DNA of 64,000 nt from Acestrorhynchus altus. Lineage: Eukaryota; Chordata; Actinopteri; Characiformes; Acestrorhynchidae. Below the pieces are notes generated by a model. It was not told the origin of the DNA. It was given only the letters and a program-made list of their open reading frames with translations, and made no database searches. Shown one piece after another: positions 11,501 through 23,050 of this stretch; the first letter of the stretch is position 1, and each line of letters starts with the position of its first letter. Made by a program: the position numbers and the translations under genes. The stretch covers positions 15,536,991 to 15,600,990 of the forward strand of contig CM067521.1 of NCBI GenBank assembly GCA_034509495.1, read 5' to 3'.

Positions 11501-14500
11501 TTAAAGGTTTTCTCTTTATCTTCATTACAGTTTTACTTCAAAACAGCTCATTGTCATTGCTGCTCTCTAGTGTATTGTGTTGCTTTCTGCCCCCAGCTGC
11601 ACACATCTCTGTGATGTTTGCTTTTTAATAAATAATAAAATAAAATGACCTTTTTCATATTGTTTGCACTAGTAGATGTTGGCACGTTGCTATGATGAGG
11701 ATGTGCTTGTGTTCAGCTACTAAAGGGCATCAGTGAGGTTAGGTATTGATGATAATTCTGTCACTACTGGATGCTCCATTACTCCATATATCATAATTCT
11801 ACTTAACAGCTCAGTGTTGGGCGACATTGTACCCCTTTATTCCCCTAGCCACTGTAGCTTAATTAGAACTGCGAGACCAGACTCTGTGTGTTGCAGCCTT
11901 TGTTTTGCTTAATCTCAAACAGCTCTCTCCCCCCTACAGAGTGCTGCAGTTGTGACATTGGGAGCTTCTGTACTAAAATAATGTATTGTGTCTAACAGAG
12001 GTGTTTGTGTGCACATACTTACTGGTGCACTGTTTAGGTTTAGGTCTTGCCGATTGCGCTATGTAGCAGGGAGTCATTCAGCTTGCAGGGCATAATTCAG
12101 CTGTACTTAATACCAGACACATGATTCACAAGCATTTGTTTCAAAGTTCATTTGCACTGAAGATACGGATTGTTCACCCACATGAATGTGAACCTTCAAG
12201 GCGGGGAGATCTGAATTGAGCAATGAGGTCGGTTACGTGAACATAGCCCTGGTGCTGTTCTGTCAAGGTCTAGTGTTACATAATCCCTGCATGGACAGAA
12301 GTATTGGGAAATCCACCCATTCATTGTTTCTTCTGAAATGAAGTATATTAAGAGTTTATCCTGCTTTTAATAAATCTACACAGGTCACTGTACTGTTTTA
12401 ATATGTAATATATCTCTGATCTAGAATTGCGCTGTGACAAAGTGATGGACACATTCAGTGGCTGTGGCCTGTGCCTTCCCAACCTCACCCACCTCTCGCC
12501 CTGTCATTTCGGAGACCACAGACCTCCGCTTTGTGTAGAAATTAAGGTAAACACAAAGACAAATCCTGTAGAACATGGTGAAACCTATACAGCAGCATCA
12601 TTATGGCATATTGCGCAACAAAGTAACACTTTATTATTTGCACAATGACGTAGTCTAAACATTTCTCTTTTTAATGCAACTTTAAGTTGATGTTCAACAT
12701 AATGTTGCATAATCCTGGATGTAACATCTGGGGAGAGGTTGAAACTAATGGCTCTAGTACCTAAACTTCATGTTAGGGCTTTTAGCATATGGTAATTAAA
12801 TTCAACTTGGTTTCAAGTTTACTCTTTTTGTCTCTGGCAGCCAAAATGTGGGTTTCTGCCGTTCTCAAGACACGTTACCAAGGAATGCAAGCGAAAAGTG
12901 TGCAGATTTTGTATGCATCAGCATTTTAAGGTGAGTTCCAATCTGTGCAGAACTGTACTTTCATGTAGCAACTGCTAGCATGAGGTTGCACTTCTGCTTT
13001 AGTGTGTGCAACAGTTCCCGTAGTGCTTAATGGCAAAATCATGGCAAATTGGTCTGGACCGTTCCTATTTTCAAGGGTGTCACAGCAGTTTCTGGTTTGT
13101 TTTCTTGCATGCAGTGTGCTCAAAGGGAAAACTGTGACTGATATTTAATTTGAAGTAAATGACTGACTTGTGACTCAAGTAGATGGGCCAGTTCTGGTGA
13201 ATGGTGCACAGGCATCAGTAAAATAAGGTTAATTGCAAATCAATTGTGGGTCAACAAGGTTTTTCTTCTTTTTCCCTGTGTAGTTGGCAAATGGGAAGTG
13301 GAACAGACTCAGTAGGTATTGTCCCTTGGATCTCTTCTCTGGGTAAGTGATAGAAATTCCACAGATTTTTCAAACAAGAACAGGAGGTAGAAGTGTCCTG
13401 GTCTGGGGCTGCTTTCCTCCAGCATGGCCCGGAGAGCTTTCCATTATAGAAAACACTATTAAATCTTTGTACAGACTGCCTTACATTTTGCTCAAGATGA
13501 TACCAAGACTGATCCTGAAACATCATATAGCTGAAATAATCCCACAAGGAGGAGTAGGAAAATCCTTCTTCACAACAATGTCAGAGACTAGTAGATAGTC
13601 ATGGGCTAGTATTTCCTCTTTTGGCTGAAATAATGTTATTAGGCCATAAAGTGTCTATTTTATATTAAAGTGTAATTTATTTTTCTCACAAAAAAATTAT
13701 ATTGAATTTGTATTTTAATGTAGTTGTGAAAGGTGTTCATGGGGTGTCCTATCTTTTACAGGCCTGTATGTGGATTATTATAAAATGTGTGCTTATGTAC
13801 ACAGTGGATAGTCTAACACAACTGAGCTTCGTTTTATGAGCACGATGACCTTAAAACTTTGATCTGATACCGAGATTGAAAAGTCCAGCTGTTCTTAAAC
13901 AGTTGTGTTACAACAAAGCTTGTGATGGAAATATAAATAAGATTACAGAGAGGGAGAACAAAGCTGTGTGTGAAATGATCTTTTAATTTATCATGTCTGT
14001 TTCTTCCTACTTTAATCACACTTTGTTCTTGGCAAAGCAGCTTAGTTCTGATATCTGGGTAGTTGCCTTTTTATGACGGACGGCTCCCTCCCTCAAACGG
14101 TCAATGAATGGACTTTAGTCTGCTATTGTTCAGCTGTAGTAATCTCATCACTCGTACACAGCAGTTGGGGACAGTAGATGTATTTGGGTTAATAATTAAA
14201 CTCAGAAACCCAAAATTAATTTCAGAAAGAATGTGGTTTGCGATTACAGGTGTGAATTTCCTATAAGGAAATAAACAAATAATACCAGCTAGCCTTGTTA
14301 CAAACCAGTGTACTATAGTACACTAAAAATGCAGCATCAAAAATCATTTATCTGCAGAATGAAACAAGTTTTAAATACTAATAGAACATTTTATAATTTT
14401 TTTGGCAGAATATTTCATTCAATTAAATTACTTTAGATCAATTTATTTTAAGGTTCAGTCTCTCTGAAATAAATACAGTGAATTCACAAAACAAGGGCTG

Positions 14501-14890
14501 CGACTCCTGCCACCTTCTGGTTCAGAGAGATTTCACCTTTTGTGCCTGGAATGCAATTGTTATTGTTTTTGTATCCACTCATTGGTTAAATTAATTAATT
14601 CTAACATTGTGCCACATCCACCTCTAGACAGTCTTTCTAATAGTTCCTCAGAATAGGGCTGCATGATATTGGAGGAAAATGGACAAAGTGGTATTTTATT
14701 CTGCTAAATATGGCAATATTTTAAAAAAAAGAAAAGGAATTTTCACCAGATTTGTTCGGATAAAATTATTGCACTTTGCACTTTGCAAGAACGTTGCTGA
14801 AATGAAATATTGTGCAGCCCTACCTCGGATTCTTGTTACAACAGCTTTAATTTTAATTCTGTAACTAAGAACAGAACTAAGGTCTGAAGT

Positions 14891-14925
<35 letters not shown>

Positions 14926-17900
14926 AAATTCCTGCATAAAAGTATGAATTAAATTCTCATTAAATTTAAATTCCTCTGGCATTCGAAAAACAATGTTTTT
15001 CTTTTCTTTTTTAGGAGCAAACAGCGAATGTTTGTTGCAATCAAGCACTTACTAGAAGAACCACAAAACAACTTGAAAATATTTAAGGTATGTTTACCTA
15101 GCTTCAGACTGGGTTCAGGTCATGCATGTAAAACTACAGTATAAATTTGCTGTATCTTTGCTGTCTGAATGATTGTCCTAGGGAAGAGACCTGCCATTGG
15201 CTGACCAGTCGATAGATGGTGCTTTATGAACCTAAAGTTAAATTTCTCAAGTTCCTTAGGAGCTCATTCTTACACACACTTCAAAAGATTACATGAACAT
15301 TTTTAGGCAGATAATCAAATAGTTAAACATTGTCATTGAGCTCATTCCCAATTCCAGATATTGAAGCTTGGAAACATTGTTTGTTCTTGAGGTGTAGCAT
15401 GAACTCTTTTACCCAGACATTACTTTGATCAGCTTGCAAGACTATCAGCACTCAGCAGCAATATCATCCTTTGTTTTTTTTGTTTTTTTTATTTATCTTC
15501 AGTCACTTCCTTGTGTAGTGTTTGTGTTTTAGGAGTATAAATTGAAGCCTGTAATGGTGCATTGTCAGTCTGCATTGCTTGAGTTTCAGGTCTAAATATT
15601 CTCTTGGATCTGGTCAAAATTTTAGATCAGGTGTGTTTTGACTAGATCTCCAGACACAAGATTTGGCGCCCCCAAGTGGCTCATAAGTAGCTTTACACAT
15701 ACAGTCAGGCAGCTGGCAATGAAAAGTCTTACATTTACATATATGGCATTTAGCTGACGCACTTATCCAGAGTGACTTACAAGGATGCTCATATTACAGA
15801 GGTGGGCCAGAGTAGTGTAAGGAGTTTTGCCCAAGGATTCTTATTGGTGTAGCACAGCATAATTGCCCAGACTGGGAATTGAACCCTAGTCTCCCACATG
15901 GCGTGGTGGCTCACTGGTGGTGGTATCTGTTGTGCCATACCAACCACTCACTCTTACCTATAAGAGTCAGATTCCACTCTGTTCCATACATGTAAGTAGT
16001 TTTGTTATAAACCAGTGAATAAAAGCAGGAATGCTGGCGTATATAAGTTCCACTTACATATGCATACAGTGGCAGCCTGGTAAGCAGCAGAGGCTACTTG
16101 AGGATGAGGGTTGCAACTATAATTACAGCACAAAAAACACAACAGATACCTGAACTCTAATCAGAATGTGCCGTGGTTCATGGTCTTTATCTTCTGTGTC
16201 TCTCTTCCAGGGTGGAGAATTGATATACAGCTGTAAAGATGATGCTAAGCAACAGCCAGACTTGAACGAGCTCGTACAACACCTGTGGCCCTACTTCCAC
16301 CACAGCAACGGCCTCTATAACACCCACCAGTCCAGTAAAGCTGTCTTCAATGAGTTCATTCAGGTGATCTGCAGTGCTCTGCTTGGCAGTGGGGATTCCT
16401 GTCGCTCAGGAGAATCCAGGAAGGTGCAGCTTGCAGAGAGCAGGCCAGTGTGTGAAGCCAGCCCACTCCACAGAGAACTGCTACGCAATGGTGAGACTTC
16501 ATCTGAAAGTGTCAATTCATCATTTGTGATTTTTGGAAAAGGCTGATGATCACTGAAATATTCTGAGGCTATTAGGTTCCATAGGAAAATGGGTACCAAA
16601 GACTGCACCAATTAAGATTTCAGCAGCTTTTACCCATTATAGAAATAACCATAGACATATCTCCATATTATTTATTAACTATTGGTTAACCATCCCTTGT
16701 ATCCTGTTCTTGCATCATATATATCATTTTTCAAACTCTGTTATCTCTTAAACATGCGGTTTGTTACTGAGCCTTTTATAAGTAAGTAGAAGTCACGTTT
16801 TATGTAGGGCTGGGCAATATCTTTGTATTTATATCTATATCAGGATATAAAATTTAATTTAAAACTTGCTATAAACAATAAAATATAAACAATCACCTCA
16901 ACCCATATCTTGCTCTATTTATATACCAATAAAAATATGTATATATTGCCCAGCCCTACTGTGTGCTGAGGGTGTGTACTTTCAACAGACTTTTGAATGT
17001 GACCACAAACTACACTACATCACTGCTCTTCTTTCTGTATTTTCAGGCAGTCACGGTCTCCCCAAGGACTGCGTCCTTGCAAAAATCCACCAGGTCCAGA
17101 TGTTGGACAATCTAGACATAGAAGGGGTCTACCCATTGTACAAGAGAGTGGAGCAGTATCTGGAAGAGTTTCCTAAAGAGAGGTAAATTTGTTTTAGTTT
17201 TGCCAGACTTTTGTTTATTGTTTTCAGAAAGCAGTGTGTACAACCATCCCGTGAAAGACAAAGATATTATTTACCCATTTTTCCCTATTTTATTTGTTAA
17301 TTAAACAGTGCATTCTGGGTATTAGTTCAGAGTGTCTTTGGATAGCTCTTTTGTTTTTTGGAGAGCACATTTTGTTTATTCTGGAATTACATCCATTATA
17401 CTCTGTAAAGAATTTGCCTCTCTTTTTGCAAGATTTCTTACAAAGGCTATAAAAGCTTTTTTTTTTTTTTTTTTTTTTTTAAATTGGCAAGTTTTGAGGC
17501 ATGTCACCACTTTCCTACTCTGTGATGGTGTAATGGAGTTTTGTAAACACTAGGTGGTGCAATTGCACAAGACAACACACACAATATGCGTTTGGTGATG
17601 TTATGAGCCATAATGACCAATGGGTGGTGAGGTGTGCATGGTGACTCCATGCCTTCACTCAGACCACACTTTATTACTGAAAGACAATATTCCAGTTACT
17701 ATGGAAAACCTGAATGCACTGCTATGAAAAATCTATGTTGTAGGAACAGGCTACAAGTAGATGGGCCTTATGATGAAGGTTTCCTGGAAAAGGTGAAAAC
17801 CTGTCCTTCTGAAGACGATGGATCCATAGAGTATGCAGTTGGAAAGGTAAGGTGGTAAAGGTTATGAGCATTTGAGGTTAAGAACACATAAGCCAGTACT

Positions 17901-20900
17901 GACGTTACTCTCTGAACCTCTAGGTTCTCCAGTACAGAGTCGCAATGACTGCCAAGGACTGCTCAATCATGATTACATTTGCACCTTGTGGAGAAGATGA
18001 GAAGTAAGTGTTTTTGTGTTTAAACGACAGCCGAACTGTTTTGTGTTCACTGGCATTGCAAATATTGTTAGGCTTTAACTCTTTCGAAGCCTGTGTGTGG
18101 GCCCAGCTCCTCGCCTTTATTAAGCTAATATGGAATATAGGTATCTTAGACACTGTGTAACATTATCACAGAGATTTGCGTGCAACCAGGGGGCAGAAAG
18201 CAACAGTACTCTTCACAGTAGAAAACAGCAATGATGGGGAAATGTACAGTAAACTGCACCAACCACACTGAAGATGGAAGGAGAACCTTTAATATCCTGT
18301 GGGTATCACATCCCTTTGCCAAAGATCCAGAACTGAGAACTAATTTATTGATGTAATCGACCAGTGTTTTGCAGTGGTTGACCGACCCAGCTAACAAGGC
18401 TACTAGTGTAATCTATGCCAGACATTTTCACACTGTCCCAGACCTAACAAGCTGTCCTGCACTATATGTTTACAGTGACAAGTCATAAAGATCCCTCATC
18501 ATATTAATTTTCACTTTGACTTAGCTTAGTGATGCTAACAGTATTCCCATGCTCCTGATTTTGTCAAACAGTTGATGGCCTCAAAAACTCCAGGCAAACT
18601 GGTCAAAATTCATAATACCTTTAAAACAGGCATGTTCTTATGAAATATTTATTGAATAGTAAATGTAGTTAGGCACTTGTATTGACCTGCTGATAATACT
18701 GGTAATAGTACTGATACATAATGTTCCACATAATGCTATGTTAATATGCACAGGTCTCTGAAGCTTCAGATCTCTGAAACTTAGTCGACAAGAAAATACA
18801 ATCAGTGTGAAAGCTACACTGATTACAGCATTTGGCAACCCAGCTAAAGTAATTATGGAATAATTCATGATGGACACATAATAGTACATAGTTCATAATT
18901 AATAGCTAATAAATAATTAACTATTCGTAGTGGATACTGTGCTCTCTGGTGTCGGCCAGAGAAGGAGGAGTACTGTTGCCCACTGGCTTGCTCAGTTGAG
19001 GCTTAGACCTGGATTTCAGTAAAGTTTCTTTGTGACATCTACATTGTTGTAAAAATTGCTATATAAATAAACTTTGATATTGAATAATTTACAGTAGATT
19101 GAGTAATTCAGAATGGCTAATTAACTTAATTAAATCTCAGAAGTACATTACTAGGTTTCAAGGTGGTTCTACTTAATCCAGTGGTTCAAGGACTCTCAGA
19201 TGGTCCACATCTAGCTCACATGGTTGAGCTAGAGGAAAAAAATATGGAGCAGATTAGGTGAGGTCTGGTTTGAGAAACAGTGGGTTAATCAATCATTCAC
19301 ATCCCCAGTGAGTTCTGTGAGGAGCATGCCCTGTCTCACTTCCAGATGAGTTTCTGTGGATGTTCATTTACTGAATTAAGGTGTAGCCCAAAAAAAATTG
19401 GAGGGCCTTAAAATGGTTCCAAAAATAACCATGTTATTAACTTGAAAGTGTAAAGAACCTTAACAGACATTAAGAGATCTGTAAGAGATTCTCAATAATG
19501 CAGTTTTTCCACTGAATGGTACACGCAGTACTCGGCTCTACATGCTTTTTGTACTTGTGGGCCTGCTGATACTAAAACCAAGCAGCTAATCTATTACTCC
19601 TTGTAAGGGGGTTTCAAAGTCACATGTGTTATCTTGGCACTATTTCTTATTTTTAAGCCAGAACTCTTCATAAAAAGACACTTTTAGCTCATAAGAGGTA
19701 GACAAGTAACCTATATTGCCTTCTGTGTATCAGTTTTTAGATGATGCTTAATTTAAGGGCTTAACCTGTTTTTAATTTTGTAGCATACGCTAGTTAGCGT
19801 TCTCCTGCATGTCCAGTCAGAAAACAGCAGGGAAATATATTGTTATAAAAAATGACATTACTGTGTAGTAAAGTTAACATGAGCCTGTCAGATTATGACT
19901 ACATATTGGTGTTTATATTTTCACTTCACAATATGTTCTAGTATCCTAAACATGTACACAATGTCACATCCACAGCGCTGGATGTCTGCATTGCTCTGGC
20001 CAATCAGCACTGCAAGGTTTAGAAGACAGTCCTTAGAACCACAAGTGGGCAGGTACAAAAATAGTACCTGGTTTCAGATACAGGATACCAAATTTGCCTC
20101 ATGGAAATGCTAAAAAGCAGAGTAGAGTTATATAGGTACTGTGCAGTGGAAAAGTGCCATAATGTCATGCATCTATTACAAACAAAACAGTGGTTCTTTT
20201 GTGCCATTGCTCAAACAACTATTTGGAGTACAATGTGACAGCATTCTGTTGCTGGCATTCTAGGAGAGCAAAACAGCCTTGCTCTCTCTGGGTGGGTAAG
20301 ATCTCCTCTCCTCCATCATGCAGAACTTTGTTAGCACCATCAAGACTCAAGTCTAGATAACACTCTTAATGCATTAATGAGCTTCATCAGCCTCTCAAAT
20401 ATTATACAGTGCCTTGCCATGTCTTGTGAAGTAACCTATTTTGTTATTGCACCCTGTATTTCAATGTTTTTGTCTGAATTGTATGTGATGTATCTGCACA
20501 AAGTTGAAGTGAAATGAGAAAAATGTATATAAAATTGAAATTTGGCATGTGCATCATGCTGTGGGGATGTTTGCCAGCAGCAGGGACTGGGGAAGTGGTC
20601 AGAGTCCAGGGGAGGATGTATGTGCTACAGTGATTTGAGCCTGAGATGGAGGTTCACTTTCCAACAGGACAATGACCCAAAATGTACTGCTAAAGCAACA
20701 CTCGGGACTGATTTAAGGGGAACTGTGTAAATGTATTGGAATGGTCTAGTCAAACTCCAGACCTTAAAACAATTGAGAATGTGTGGTCAGACTTGAAGAT
20801 TGCTGTTCACCAGCGAAAACCATCTAACTAGCTGGAGCAGTTTTACCCAAAGCGACTTTCAGCTGTAATTGCCATCTCAAGGGGGGCTCTACAAGTACTG

Positions 20901-21367
20901 ACTTTAGGGGGGCGAATAGTTATTCACACTGAAGTTTTCTGTTTTGTCCTATTTTTGTTTGCTTCACAGTTAAAAATCAATGTTGTAGGCATGTTCTGTA
21001 AATGAAATGATGCAAACCTTCAAATAATCCATTTAACTTCCAGGTTGTGAGGTACCAAAACATAAAAATGCCAGGGGGGGTGAATACTTTCAGAAAGCAC
21101 TGTAGATGTAACCATGTTTGTAATTTGGATTGTGTTCACAGACTACAAGCTAACTTGGAGATTCAGCCTCCAAAGCCTCGCTTCACATACTCTGTCTCCA
21201 TCCTGGATTTGGACCCCAAACCTTACGACAGTATCCCACACCAGTACAAGCTGGACTCCAAGATTGTCAACTACTACCTGCGGAGCACAAACAGCACACA
21301 GGACCTGCCTACCTCAAACCTTTACAAGGACCGGCAGGACTGCACACTGCTCTTTCATCCTGTATGA
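2564..21367 (+). CDS. ippk: Inositol-pentakisphosphate 2-kinase (complete, 13 coding exons)
   Basis: IPPK phosphorylates Ins(1,3,4,5,6)P5 at position 2 with ATP to make InsP6. Coding exons: 2564-2644, 7433-7492, 7680-7775, 9232-9298, 12425-12546, 12841-12930, 13284-13342, 15015-15087, 16211-16490, 17047-17182, 17744-17846, 17924-18003, 21142-21367. All junctions are GT-AG with matching phase. The sum is 1473 nt, or 490 aa plus stop; human IPPK is 491 aa. Visible motifs are the N-lobe loop YHGEGNKSLV (residues 13-22), VEIKPKCGF (139-147), a Cys/His cluster VCRFCMHQH (exon 6), the acidic stretch LDIEGVYPLYKRVEQYLEEF and MTAKDCSIMI (397-406), whose Asp is in the family's metal/phosphate site. 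The C-terminus has SIPHQYKLD and ends in FHPV. The start ATG is the only one before the conserved KMDEN(D)W segment. Introns carry many transposon relics, but no exon is broken. Confidence 0.97.
2721..2770. repeat. Short tandem repeat of GACCGAACCG in ippk intron 1
   Basis: Decamers of the form gaccgaaccg occur at 2721-2730, 2741-2750 and 2751-2760, with diverged units between and after them. The block lies just inside the CpG-rich first-intron region and may vary in length between individuals. Confidence 0.7.
3027..3119. repeat. Perfect-looking hairpin / palindromic MITE in ippk intron 1
   Basis: Arms 3027-3048 and 3098-3119 are reverse complements over 22 bases with one mismatch (core ccgttccaccttaaatgg). 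The 49-base loop contains a second imperfect inverted pair (agcggcttc against gaagcggct). Small size and strong symmetry suggest a miniature inverted-repeat element. Confidence 0.75.
6300..6925 (+). mobile_element. Decayed Tc1-like transposon relic with a small element inside
   Basis: Segments in consistent order match Tc1-like fish transposons. One spans about 6355-6450 and resembles the helix-turn-helix part. Another is tctgggtttggcaaatac near 6510, followed by cctgactgcattgttccagctgtaaagtttggtgga. A right end near 6775-6925 finishes in a terminal repeat (gtgtccctcaacttttgtcc). At about 6602 the body is interrupted by tagggctgcacaataatgg, the left end of a small inverted-repeat element also seen at 14654. 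Frames are broken throughout. Confidence 0.7.
8080..8520. repeat. Unclassified interspersed repeat in ippk intron 3
   Basis: The segment begins tttatttgtatagtgcctttt, a core shared by many fish repeats, and continues with actattacagtagtccagac, also typical of dispersed fish repeats. No coding capacity is visible. Class cannot be assigned without a repeat library. Confidence 0.4.
9299..12290 (+). other. ippk: Most of ippk intron 4, no second gene seen
   Basis: The intron runs from 9299 to 12424. It contains a (GT)n microsatellite near 11186-11205 and a GA-rich patch near 11215-11270. A frame at 9763-10077 (minus) overlaps another at 9818-10072 (plus), and neither looks like a protein family. 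Confidence 0.5.
12285..12375 (+). mobile_element. Left-end fragment of a Tc1-like element in ippk intron 4
   Basis: The segment begins atggacagaagtattggga and continues cattcattgtttcttctg, then agagtttatcctgctttt. This matches the left end of a common fish Tc1-like family, probably the same family as the relic at 6300. It stops about 50 bases before exon 5. Confidence 0.6.
13366..13575 (+). mobile_element. Tc1-like transposase fragment in ippk intron 7
   Basis: Translation of the plus strand gives GGRSVLVWGCF followed by WPGELSIIENTIKSLYRL, the segment following the first half of the Tc1-family catalytic domain (family form GGGSVMVWGCF). No terminal repeats are visible and the frame ends at once. 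It begins about 25 bases after the end of ippk exon 7. Confidence 0.65.
14654..14822. mobile_element. MITE with TAGGGCTGCA ends, ippk intron 7
   Basis: It is bounded by tagggctgcatgatatt and the inverse aaatattgtgcagcccta, about 169 bases, with TA at each end as in Tc1/mariner target sites. No coding capacity. The same left end occurs at 6602. Confidence 0.7.
14892..14923. repeat. Poly(T) tract upstream of ippk exon 8
   Basis: An uninterrupted run of about 32 T lies roughly 90 bases before the exon 8 acceptor (15011-15014). It is probably the reversed poly(A) tail of a lost retroelement or a slippage tract, and may be misassembled in length. Confidence 0.8.
15729..15950 (-). mobile_element. 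tRNA-derived SINE, nearly full length, ippk intron 8
   Basis: Read on the minus strand it begins with a tRNA-like head (ggttggtatggcacaacag, then box B-like agggttcaattccc). A unique body follows (acaccaataagaatccttgg), and it ends in the widespread fish tail taagtcactctggataag and tagctaaatgcc. The tail type is shared with LINEs that move such SINEs. A second copy on the plus strand is at 31291 and a tail fragment at 39884. Confidence 0.8.
16805..16958. mobile_element. MITE with TAGGGCTGGGCAATAT ends, ippk intron 9
   Basis: The 16-base terminal inverted repeats are exact: tagggctgggcaatat at 16805-16820 and its reverse complement at 16943-16958. The interior is AT-rich and non-coding. The outermost TA pairs fit a mariner-type target duplication. 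Confidence 0.8.
18004..20406 (+). other. ippk: ippk intron 12, left part
   Basis: This is the first part of the 3.1 kb last intron. Apart from the inverted-repeat element at about 19504-20157, no exon or RNA gene is seen. The minus-strand frame at 18638-18889 is hydrophobic but matches nothing I know. Confidence 0.5.
19504..20157. mobile_element. Inverted-repeat DNA element, ippk intron 12
   Basis: The ends are tttttccactgaatggtac on the left and ggtactgtgcagtggaaaa on the right, inverted copies of each other with mismatches. Ends of this kind belong to common non-autonomous fish DNA transposons. The interior has no transposase frame. Boundaries are approximate. Confidence 0.6.
20407..21102 (+). 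mobile_element. Internally deleted Tc1-like transposon, ippk intron 12
   Basis: The ends are cagtgccttgc and aagcactg, flanked by TA at 20405-20406 and 21103-21104, the Tc1/mariner target duplication. The interior keeps part of the transposase: RFTFQQDNDPKCTAKA holds the second catalytic Asp region, and tggtctagtcaaactccagacc encodes the segment up to the third acidic residue. Everything before the middle of the catalytic domain is lost and frames are broken. It ends 39 bases before ippk exon 13. Confidence 0.85.
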
Positions 21368-23050
21368 GCAACCTCTCTCTCCTCTTCACTACTCCAGAGT
21401 GCTGCTTTTGATGTGAATGATGGAAAAGTGCACAAACTGAAGATTGAAACGCATCCATATATTCATTTCTGTCAGAGCCCCCTCTCCTCCCCACCTTTAC
21501 AACATGTGCCATATTTTTATTTTAAAACGTGAAAGTGGCCGGGGGCTGTTATCGGTGGTTGTGGATTGGTAGCGGTCCTTGTGGTGTTTGCCAGTTGCTT
21601 TCTTCCTATGGGGCACATTCAAACTGGGGCTGGCCTCCTCAAGCACAGTGCCTGGGTTGAGCAGACGGAGATGAAGGTTCAGCAGTTGGCATGGCACATT
21701 CTGATTGTAAAGAAGTGCCAGAAGTGGCTAGCTTGTGGTCATTTCCTTCACACATTACTTTAGCTTTTAATTCAGAGTGGAGATAGGAAGTTGTAAGGGG
21801 TCTTCAGTACATGTGCAAGTGGGGGGAGGTGTTAGTGTCTCAGTTTTAGAGAAGTTAAAATAAAGACGGTTACTTGAGGTGAAGGAGACTACTGCTGTTA
21901 TGGTCCGTGACCACTTATTATTTCGCAGTTTGTCAGAAATTCTGTACTGAAAGCTTGAATACATGTTGGTGCGTTTATCTAAATATGGACACTTACTGAA
22001 CTTCTCTTTAAATATTGAGATCTGAACTGATCTCATTAAGAACGTACTGTATAAGTCATTGTAGTATTTCTCAAAAGCTTGAACTCTCTTTACACTCCCA
22101 CACCAATAAAAACCCAAACCTGCAGTGGCTTTGAGGTGAATTGGATCATAAAGAATACTCCAGCGTTTTTCAACCACTGAAGCACCTGCCTGTTTTCCTT
22201 TTACTGAGAAGTTTAGAGTCTACATACTAGAGTCTCAAAAAAAGCTCATTCATGTTCATAATTTCATTCTAAAACTTGTGCTGTTTTCATTGTATGTAAA
22301 GTGGAATATTTAAGCCTTTTTTGTTTGTTGATTACAGTGGCTTTTTCTCATTTATTTCTAAATTTGAATAAATTACATATCAGACAATAAAAAAGGCTTG
22401 AAATGTCACTTTAAATATAATGACTGTAAATTGAGTTTCTGTTCATTTATATACAATATTTTCACAATATTGTAATTCAGATGCAGTATTTTTCTCTTCT
22501 TACTTGCATAGAATTATTAATTGCTAGCAAGGTTTTCATTCACAAATTCAAATATTTTGGTATTATAGTCATTTGACCCACGGTGTTATGTGGGAATTAG
22601 ACCTCCGCATTTCTCTCACACACACACAACACAGCAGTGGGCAGCCCTATCCTCAGTGCCCGGGGAGCTGGGGAGTTCAGTGCTTTGCTCAAGGGCATTT
22701 CAGACATGTCCTGCCAGTTCAGGGATTCAAACCAGCAGCCTTCCAGTCACAAGGCTGGTTCCCTAACCACCAGACCATGGCTGCTCCCAATATCTATCCC
22801 AATATATATCGCTGTGGTCCACTGAAAACCATGTATCTCCATTTTTGTCAGTTTTTTGTTTGAACACTGTAGCTGGTCTGCACACTGTAAATAATTTTGG
22901 ATGTATAGAAATGCTCAAAAATGACTTTCAATTTTTATTTTGCATTAACTTCTATTCAAATTTAAGAACATTTATGCCTTTCCTGTAAAGTCACCATTTT
23001 TGAGATACATGTTTTTCCACTGGACAGTGACACATTTTTAAATAAAGCTT
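21368..23050 (+). other. ippk: ippk 3'UTR and downstream region
   Basis: Non-coding sequence follows the stop TGA (21365-21367). AATAAA signals lie at 21859-21864, 22367-22372 and 23041-23046, giving possible 3'UTRs of about 0.5, 1.0 and 1.7 kb. The strong AATAAA with preceding T-rich DNA at 22367 seems most likely, but this is inference. Confidence 0.5.
22633..22788 (-). mobile_element. tRNA-derived SINE, second family
   Basis: Read on the minus strand the head is agccatggtctggtggttag (tRNA box A region), followed by ctgctggtttgaatccctg (box B) and a body with gcccttgagcaaagcactgaa. It is a common teleost SINE type and lies in or just past the ippk 3'UTR. A fragment of the same type is at 41117. 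Confidence 0.8.

Noticed and set aside
21767..22177. Minus-strand open frame of 136 codons
   Set aside because: It is antisense to the ippk 3'UTR, with no domain and no splice or promoter context. Considered chance.
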